Origin: Terana coerulea
Taxonomy: Eukaryota; Basidiomycota; Agaricomycetes; Polyporales; Phanerochaetaceae
DNA length: 64,000 nucleotides
Reading direction: 5' to 3'
Assembly: GCA_024811115.1 (NCBI GenBank)
Contig: JAKOGH010000673.1
Location: forward strand, 62,001 to 126,000
Shown: in pieces, positions 56,360 through 64,000 of the stretch
Layout of the letters: every line of letters starts with the position of its first letter
Numbering within the stretch: position 1 is the first letter of the stretch
Translations under genes and position numbers: made by a program
The notes under the pieces: generated by a model
The model's database searches: none
Told to the model about the DNA's origin: nothing
Seen by the model: only the letters and a program-made list of their open reading frames with translations

Positions 56360-58820
56360 ACGTGATCGTCTGAGGTGCGAGTAGCTGCTTATCTGCCTCA
56401 GTTATTTTGTGCGACTGCTGTACTCTATTTTATAGTGCTTATATATTCGTACACGAACACTCATTGTATGCGATGATTTGACATCTTCTGCATGATAGCA
56501 TGAACGCGCGTCAAATACAGGTTTTTGTCCGTGTTTTCGCTACTTACTAACATCATATCGTAGCATGATGGACCGTAGAAGATGCAGTGCCAGGTGAGCA
56601 TATGCGCAGCATTCATGTGGTGTATTCGCTGATCAGTGCCTTCTCGTCTGCCCATACAGCCCGCTTGTACACTGAGGGGATACATCCAGGTGTATTCAGG
56701 TTCTCCGACCCTCTGCGAGCGCTATGGGAGCTAAGGTTCACGAGGAGCACAGGTTCTGCCCATTGCACAGAAAGCCTGTTGACGAGTGTTCCGTCAAGAA
56801 GTGCGTCCCATCGGGGGAAAATCAAGGGGTCTGGTGCGTTGTACGGAAGGTACGCTCTTCACACGAACTGGTAACATGCTCTCGGTTTGACTTTGTTATC
56901 ACAGAACATCTGGTCAAGGCTGCACAGCTTTATGAGAATATGCTTGTCCTCGTCGTGGTAGGGGATGTAAAGAACTTTACGCGCGTGCGGCGATGCTCCC
57001 TGAATTCACACATGGAGGCCGAACCATTGCACCTCTCAGGGAAGAGCATCTCATGAGTCCGTACAGCTCGCATCGCTATAGCTATGCCCGGGAATTGCAA
57101 TTCAATACACGAAGGTAAGTTTCATGACCTGGCGGTTGTTTCCGCGTTGTGCGATGCTATGTGCGATGCTATGTCAAATACTGACTGCGCCTCACGCCGC
57201 ATTTTTCTATATAGCCTGACGGCTTTCTTTGCGCTTCAAAGTTGAACGATGAACGCTCAGTTCTTGTCGCCCCTTGACAAGTCATCCCACAACCTAGCTA
57301 TGACAACTCCTGGTATTTCCTCGAGATGGCTGGATGCTACCAGGTGGTATCCCGATCATATGAACTTTCGCGACGGCGCTCGTTTCTTCGAACCGGATCT
57401 TGTAGTGTCGCCGATCTCCTGGTGTATCCCACCCCGTCCTAAACACAACATAATACGAATCACCAGGGATTCGGTCATTGTTCTCGGTGAGTTATCCACG
57501 TCATCCGATATTCTCTTCAAACAATGCCTCATTGTCCGCCACGACAGAGCCTCGGGCCCGTGCGCGAGAATCAGCACCCAAGTCTCGCTTGGCTATTCGC
57601 TCCGAACGATGCATCGATGATTTATGGCCTAATAAACTCTTTTACTTCGAGCTTAAGGTCGAGAAGCTTGCCAACCCGGAGTGAGCTATGTCACGTTAGG
57701 CACTTTCACATGCACTGTCTAGGCAGATTGTGAGGCGAGATCGCAATAGGGTGTGCTATTGTTCTTCAGATGGATTCCCTGCGCTCATTGGGTCGATAGT
57801 ATTCACATAGAGCTAGAACCGTATTTCAACAACTCCCACAGGAAGGTGTTATCTTGCGTCTATACAAGCGCAGGATCAGCTATGTGTTACGGCAACGCTA
57901 AAGGCTTCAAAATGACATTGTCACCGCCTAGTATTGAGAAGGCATACCATAGTGAGGCTCCGATGCAATGCGTTCCCGTATCACGGAGCTGATAGCATAT
58001 CCCTGCGCTAAGGTGGCGATGTTGTTGGCTGCGCTGTCCAGGATTACGATGGCTTCTTCTGCACTAAAAATGGCATCATTCAAGGTAGTCTTGGCCAATA
58101 CATGCCAATTCTTGACGTTGCCAGTACTGTAACTCCTCGAATCATGGGTGATCTCATAAGGTTTGACACCCTACTTCAGCCTTGGAAACCGCTGGCACTC
58201 TAACGGATGTATTCTTATGACAATAGCGCGGACATAAAATGTACAAACTCTGGACTGAGGGGGAGGTGCTCGGCGGGCCCGCTTCAGTTGGCCAGAGCTG
58301 AAAGTCCGTTGGTCAGCAATGGCTTGAATTTCCTGCAAAGCACTGTATTACGGACGCCAACAAGTCAGAGTGCCGGCCATTGCCGTGGCGCCACAAAGGG
58401 CAGGCGGCTAAAGCCACCGTGCGCCCTCAACCTGCTCCCAACCTTGGACATCCCAGGCTGTCTCATGCCCGCCACAGAATTGACTCGATCCGGACGTTCT
58501 CTATAGGAGCTGCTCGCTCACACAGGCGACGGCACATGTCGTGCCGAGGTGCCAGGTGCGGGGATAACTTAGCGCCATCACCCCCAGTGCTTCGCGAAGC
58601 CGTCCGCAAATGACACTTCGCACGCTTCGAAGGCGGAAGGTCACCGACTGCATGTGTTACGCCCGCGTATTACACATACGGGTGTGCTAATGGTGCGCTC
58701 GGAGGTGTCGGCGAGCAGTGGGTCCTCATTGTTTTAAGCCGGCGGGTACGTCACGGTCTTGCGCGTCGATCCTCACCCCATCCTGCAGACTTGTTGCATT
58801 CTTCCTGGAAAACATAGCTG
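56360..58820. other. Intergenic, possible gene debris
   Basis: Short frames at about 56724-57056 and 57249-57620 (plus) read in a protein-like way (for example FRDGARFFEPDLVVSPISW) but have no recognisable domain or consistent splicing. A direct repeat GTGCGATGCTAT occurs twice in tandem at 57149-57172. Nothing firmer is supported. Confidence 0.35.
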
Positions 58821-58823
58821 GCC

Positions 58824-61269
58824 ATGCTGCCATCTACGAATGTTGGCGTTGGGGCCGCTGTGCTGGCCGTCGGATGGCTGGCTTGGCTGTTGTTGAAACC
58901 GCTAGTCGTCAAGTCTCCGCTTGACAACATTCCTGGCCCAGCCAATCCCTCTTTCTGAAAGGTACGCAAACGTGGCTGTTCTAGTGATGTATCCCATGTT
59001 CATTGCTCTTTGATTGTAGGTAACATGCCGCAGTTGCATGCCAGACACGGGTGGGCGTTCCTGGACGAGTTGAGTCGCGATTACGGCCAGGTGGTGAAGT
59101 TAAATGGACCCCTGGGGGTATGTGGTCTTTTCGTCGTCACGAAGCCTAGTACCGAGACATTGCAGATGAGAGCCCTTTGGGTCTTTGACCCCAAAGCGCT
59201 ACAACATATCGTGCTAAGAGACCAAGATGTCTACGAAGAATCAACGTTTGTCATGGTGTACGTAGACGCTCTATTCTTTCACGTCGAACTGCTGATGAAT
59301 CTCTTCGTTTGCTTAGATTCAGACACCTGACCATTGGACCAGGGCTTCTTTCTACGTTAGGTGAGCGCACACCTCGTGCATTTCCACGCCGGTTGTCTGA
59401 GTGTCCGCAGGCGAGCACCACCGCCGCCAGCGCAAGCTCCTGAACCCGGTGTTCTCTGTCGCGCACATGCGGCGTCTCACGCCCATCTTCCACGAGGTCA
59501 TCAACCGTGTATGTCCCTGCACCCTTCAATTGATAGAAACGCAGCCGCACTCACGAGGGAGGTGAAACAGCTCCGAACAGGCATCTCAAACGAGCTCGAG
59601 TCCGGGCCGGCGCACAACGAGGTGGACGTGCTGAGCTGGATGGGCCGCGCGGCGCTCGAGCTCATCGGGCAAGGCGCGCTCGGCCACTCCTTCGATCCGC
59701 TCGTCGCGCGGGTGCCGAACGCATACGCCGACGCCATCAAAGACTTCATGTGCGCCCCCTTCCCCCGTACCTTCGCCCCACTAACACACACAATGGCTAT
59801 TGCGTATGAGCAGGCCGACGACCGCGCGCTACGCGCACTACCGCTACCTCGCCGGCCTGCTGCGCCCGCTCGTCGCGCTGCAGCAGTGCCACCCACGCCT
59901 GCGGCGCCTCAGTGCGTACCTGCTGGGGTGCGTGCCCGCGGCGGGCTTGCGCGCGATTAAGGCGCTTGTGGACACGATGGACGACACGTCGCGCGCAATC
60001 TACGCGGCGCAGCGGCGGCGCGCGCTGTACGGTGACGAGGACGAGAAGCTCGGCGTCGGCGAGAGACGGGACCTCATGAGCGTGCTGCGTGCGTCGGTTC
60101 CGCCCTTTGTGTGCTATCCCGCGGCGCGCCGCTGACCGTCTGGCTCGGATGCTTGTTGGTTATTGACAGTGCGAGAAAACATGCGGGCGGCGGTGGAGGA
60201 CCGCCTGCCAGAGGAGGAGATCGTGGCGCAAGTGACGTGCGTGGGCTCTTCTGCTTGTTGTATGCGCGCGCAGGGCGCGGACTGACGGCTGTGCGCAGGG
60301 GGATGACGCTCGCGGGCACGGACACCACCTCGAACGCCGTCGCGCGCATCCTGCACCTGCTCGCGCTCCACCCCGACGCGCAAGACCGGCTGCGGGCCGA
60401 GGTCCTGGAGGCGTGCGAGCGCGCGGGCGGCGGGGAGGTTGCGTACGACGACCTCGTTGCGCTGCCGTTCCTCGACGCCGTCTGCAGGGAGACGCTGCGC
60501 CTGTACGCCCTTCGGCCTTCTCGCTGCGCATTCAGCGGCTCACAGCGCATCTAGGTACTCCCCGGTCCCGTTCGTCACCCGCCAGTAAGCCCCACCCTCT
60601 CTTCTCGTCGTGTCTTCCCGTACTCACGTCTGCGCAGAGCCAAGCGCGACATCTCGCTCCCGCTGTCCACGCCGCTCGCGTGCTCCGACGGCACGACCAC
60701 CACCGCCGTCCTCGTCCCGCGCGGCACGCACGTCTTCGTCGCCATCGACGCGAGCAACCGCAACCCGGCCGTCTGGGGCGCGGACGCAGGCGCGTGGCGC
60801 CCCGAGCGGTGGCTCGACGGCAAGGCGCCGTGCGACGCGCGCGTGCCTGGCGTGTATTCCAATCTGTGCGTGTTTGCGTTTGTGGCGTGCGATGTTTATG
60901 CTGAATTGTGGGTTTCCGGTGGTGTGTGAAGGATGACGTTCCTCGGGGGAGCAGAGCCTGTATGTACGTGCCCGTGCCCTCTCCCTTCCTCGCACCTTCT
61001 GCCGGTCCTGACCATCCCCCAGCGGCTTCAAATTCTCGCAACTCGAGATGAGTGCGTCCCCTCCTCTCTCCCACGTCGTCCCACACGCTCACGTTCCTGC
61101 GTCCGCGCGCGCACCAGAGGTCATGCTCGTCACCCTACTGCGCGCATTTCGCTTCGCGCCCGCCGCGGGTCGCAACGGCGACATCCGCTGGAACCGCGCG
61201 AACGTCGCCTACCCGTCGGTCGGGCCTGCCGGGAAGCCCAGCCTGCCGCTCGCGGTCGCGCCGTTGTAG
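58824..61269 (+). CDS. Cytochrome P450 monooxygenase
   Basis: About thirteen exons. N-terminal membrane anchor MLPSTNVGVGAAVLAVGW, LAWLLLKPLV, then SPLDNIPGPANPSF with the proline-rich hinge. Further blocks: WAFLDELSRDYGQVVKLNGP, ALWVFDPKALQHIVLRDQDV, LTIGPGLLSTLGEHHRRQRK, LLNPVFSVAHMRRL. The I-helix has GMTLAGTDTTSNAVARIL, the K-helix the ExxR motif in RETLRLY, and the PERF-like motif is WRPERWL. The heme-loop exon reads MTFLGG, and the adjoining frame reads SRACI before GFKFSQLEM. The end is PSLPLAVAPL at 61269. A membrane-bound ER monooxygenase needing P450 reductase; substrate unknown. Two single-base breaks: near 58955 (after PSF) and GGGGG 60945-60949, in the heme-binding loop itself. 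Either the gene is dead or, more likely, two bases are missing from the assembly. CYP family not assigned. Confidence 0.88.
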
Positions 61270-62300
61270 CCGCCGCCCGAGGGGGCTTTGTTCCTTCGCG
61301 GGTGGGTGCGCCAGCGTTTGTGTGCCCTCGAGCCATCGCGAGCACGCTCTCCTCTCCCGTTCCGTTCACGTTGCGCGCACCACAAACACGATGTACACCC
61401 AGCAAACCAAAAGACAGAGTTTGTATAGACATCCATAAGACATCCGATATGCAAGTGAATATACCCACAGCGAGACAAACATGGAACTCCGAACGTTGTG
61501 TGCCAGCGATGTGGTTTGCTGGCGCCAGAAACGCACTCGCCAGAGACCCACCGCGCGCTGCATGGCCGCCATGCCTGCTTCCTGGCGTTTAACGCGACGG
61601 GCTAGGTTTTTCGCGTTTGTGGCAGCATACAGTATAACGACCAGGCTGCGCGGGCTCGCGATCTCCGAGTCCCGACACCGGCGCCCGCCCTGCCGGGCGT
61701 TTGGCGGCGAGTCTATGGACAACCGCGGGCGCGGACGAGCGGCGACGCAAATGCGCACTCCCCGCCCGAGCGGCGAGACCGCGCTGCAGACGCGCGTGCA
61801 CGCGCCGCTTCTGGCGACGCGTTCGCCAGCCGCCTCGAGCCGCCGTCCGGACGCGCCCCACGCGCATGTGTACGGGGACCCGGCATGCGCGGCGGCAGTG
61901 CCTCGCCGTACATGCGGACCTTGTGCATGCCGTGCGTGCCGTGCGTCGCGCTCCAGAGCCCGGCGCATACCGCCCGGGATCTCGCTGTTGCGGGAGAGAC
62001 GGCCATTAATATGGCCCGTCCGTGCACACCGCCTCTGCGGGGACGCGCGCGGGGGCAGAGGGTCGAGGAAATGCGGAGGCGCGTCGCCGGTTTTGAGTTC
62101 GAGGCTTGAAGCTTGGAGTTTGCAGGTAGCTTGCGGGGGTACAGCGCTTCTGGCGACAGGCACACCCCGCATATCTGAGACCATCTCGGCGCTTACGCTG
62201 GGCAAGTCGAGAGCGGCTTATGTACATACCTCTTCGTGAAGATGCAGGTCGGAGATAAGGCCCAGTGAGAATCAACAATGCTCGGGGCTGCCAAGAACTG
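61270..62300. other. GC-rich intergenic block
   Basis: Long frames stay open on both strands at 61366-62239, but they overlap completely, are Arg/Ala/Pro-rich and show no domain, which is expected of GC-rich non-coding DNA. No gene is called. Confidence 0.5.
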
Positions 62301-64000
62301 ACCAAAACTGCCGGTGCAGACGAGGCACTAGTCTACATCCAAACTCTGGGTCCTTCAGTGTAGTGTCCCGGAGTTTGAAACGGCACGTCAGGCATCGCCT
62401 TGCCGCCACGGCGTCTCCCATGTGGCGAGCCCGGGAGAAGAGCCCGCTGTATACTTACGCCGCCCTTGCCTGAGCCCCTGTCCAAGCGTCGTCGCTCATA
62501 TTATCACCTCTCTATTTCTGTGCAACGCAGGTGAATGCCTCCGAGCACGAGCCCATGAACTAAGGGAAGTATTAGCATGATAATGAAGTTTGTACTTATC
62601 TGGTTAATTATAATACCATGAGTACTGTAAATATAGAGAAATGGCTGAGCGGGTGGGATGACACAGGGGACATGGAAGACAGTCCGGTAAGTCTACCATA
62701 ATCATCACCGGTCACCCTTAGTACTGCGAGAAGCTGGAGGCTAAGTACTGTCGCTGTACAGGTCGTGCAAGGGGGAATACTTACCGACCTTAGCCTGGCC
62801 CTGCGAAGACGATGATGACGTCGTCAGCGCAGCGCGCTTGAGGTCCAAGCTGTTTCTTGCCGAGAAGCCGGTTCGAAGTCCGGGACACTCCTCAGAAGAC
62901 CCCCACCTTGGTGACAGCCTCTATATACAAAGGAACGAGAGCATCCCTTCCGACTATTTAAGAGGCTGTCCTAGAGCCTAACGAGGCACGCTGGAAGCAG
63001 ATAAACTGAGAAAAAGCAGATGGTAGACGCCCAGAGGAACTGCTCGCCTATGCCCTCGTCTGATCTCGGTCTGACCTGACCTGACCTCGTCTGCCGGCGC
63101 ATGCGCAGAAATGCTTGCGTCCCGCCCGCATCTATTTCTGGCCCACTCCAGTGCCCGTTCCAGATTGATATTGGTATTTTGTAATTCAATTGATTTATTG
63201 CTGCCAAATCCGGTACATGACTACATAAATCTACACAAAATCCTACGGGCCGCCTCCAAACAGACTTAGCACGACGGGTGCCTCGCGAAACGCAACACTA
63301 CAGCAGGACATTGCATAAGCAGCTTGAATTATGAAGAGAGTGTACGGACTTACCGATTTGAGTGGGTATATGCGCGACAAGGTGGCCCTATTTAGCACAG
63401 ATCAACAAGTTAGTACCACTTCTGTGATTTGTAGCTGACCAAGTTCGCACATACCAGGCAGAGATCGATGGCATTACAAGCCTCGAAGGGAAGGGGAGGG
63501 CACGGACGCGGGACGCGGGAGGATAGAGCGGCGGGAAGATGGGGGGAAAAGATAAGGGGCGGGGACTTGGGGAACGGAGGGCAGGGTGGTTTATATATGG
63601 CGCGAAAGCGTCGGAAAGGGCCGAGAAACCCTTTGATGTCATAGCACCTTGCGCGCAGGTCGTGCTGCATGCAGCACGTTAGGGAGAGTGACAAGTGTGT
63701 GTGTGTGGTGTTGGACGCGACGACGCAACACGATGTTGCGCATTGTGTCGACGCGTCGCTGCGCGCGGCGCAACGCACACTAGCGCTGGAGAAGGCACTT
63801 ACATAAGCGTCGGCAGGACTCGGCAGACCAATTTGGCCAGAGCGGAGCATCCTGGAGCAGATGAGAATCTGCCTGGCAGACTGGAGCATTGCTCGGCAGC
63901 CCTGAGCATTGTCGATTGTCACTGGGGATAAGGGCGAGGAAGCTTGCACGATCCTTGGCGCAGGGTCGATGGTCGCGGTAAGGCTAAGCTTTGTGGGCCC
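62301..64000. other. Intergenic to window end
   Basis: A less GC-rich stretch follows the GC block. Small features only: CTGAC-type tandem units near 63070-63085 and a short GT repeat at about 63695-63708. No gene, tRNA or transposon ends recognised. Confidence 0.45.

Noticed and set aside
61366..62239. Two long open frames of about 250-280 codons on opposite strands
   Set aside because: They overlap completely in a GC-rich block, are rich in Arg/Ala/Pro and have no domain or splice pattern; open frames are expected there by chance.
62855..62890. tRNA T-arm-like sequence (CCGGTTCGAAGTCCGG)
   Set aside because: No matching acceptor stem, D arm or anticodon arm could be placed around it.
63695..63708. 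GT dinucleotide repeat
   Set aside because: A short microsatellite with no sign of function.
1..64000. CRISPR array, prokaryotic operon or autonomous transposon
   Set aside because: No regularly spaced repeats, no reverse transcriptase, transposase or integrase motifs, and gene structure is clearly eukaryotic with spliceosomal introns.

Overview
The window is nuclear DNA of a filamentous basidiomycete, most likely a wood-decaying agaricomycete. The evidence is dense short GT-AG introns (about 45-65 nt) in nearly every gene, agaricomycete-restricted families (DUF6535, DUF6532, NACHT-WD40 proteins, F-box proteins), a WSC-domain copper radical oxidase pair, a basidiomycete-type cytochrome P450 and a WOPR regulator. 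No prokaryotic, organellar or viral gene was recognised. All functions are from reading the translations; no database was searched.

Layout. 1-1.56 kb: 5' part of a WSC-domain protein gene on the minus strand, cut by the window edge. 5.3-7.2 kb: Gti1/Pac2 (WOPR) transcription factor. 8.8-10.2 kb: fragments of an unidentified minus-strand gene. 11.2-15.4 kb: four-WSC glyoxal-oxidase-type copper radical oxidase. 16-24.9 kb: small membrane protein, FHA-domain tail-anchored protein, SEC13, secreted Cys-rich repeat protein, UPF0014/FetB-like membrane protein. 25-29.3 kb: a shrunken, decayed copy (copy A) of the locus at 33.4-46.4 kb (copy B). Copy B holds, in the same order and orientation, an NLR (C2-like, NACHT, WD40), a divergent DUF6535 membrane-protein gene ending in tandem repeat exons, and an intact p47/Shp1 gene, followed by an intron-containing tRNA-Glu(UUC). 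47-54 kb: conserved hypothetical, F-box-like, DUF6532 and a joined SPRY/F-box gene. 54.9-56.4 kb: NSE3/MAGE subunit of SMC5/6. 58.8-61.3 kb: cytochrome P450. The rest is intergenic.

Two themes stand out. First, the NLR and DUF6535 genes are head to head, about 0.5 kb apart, and were duplicated together with p47. The DUF6535 gene carries a C-terminal array of symmetric phase-0 repeat exons not recognised as any named domain. This is the best candidate here for an undescribed immune or allorecognition-like module, but that role is inference. Second, many otherwise good genes (WOPR, CRO, NLR, SPRY/F-box, DUF6532, P450) carry single-base frame breaks, nearly all in runs of 2-5 identical bases. 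This pattern looks more like consensus errors of the assembly than parallel gene death, so 'broken' genes should be read with that in mind.
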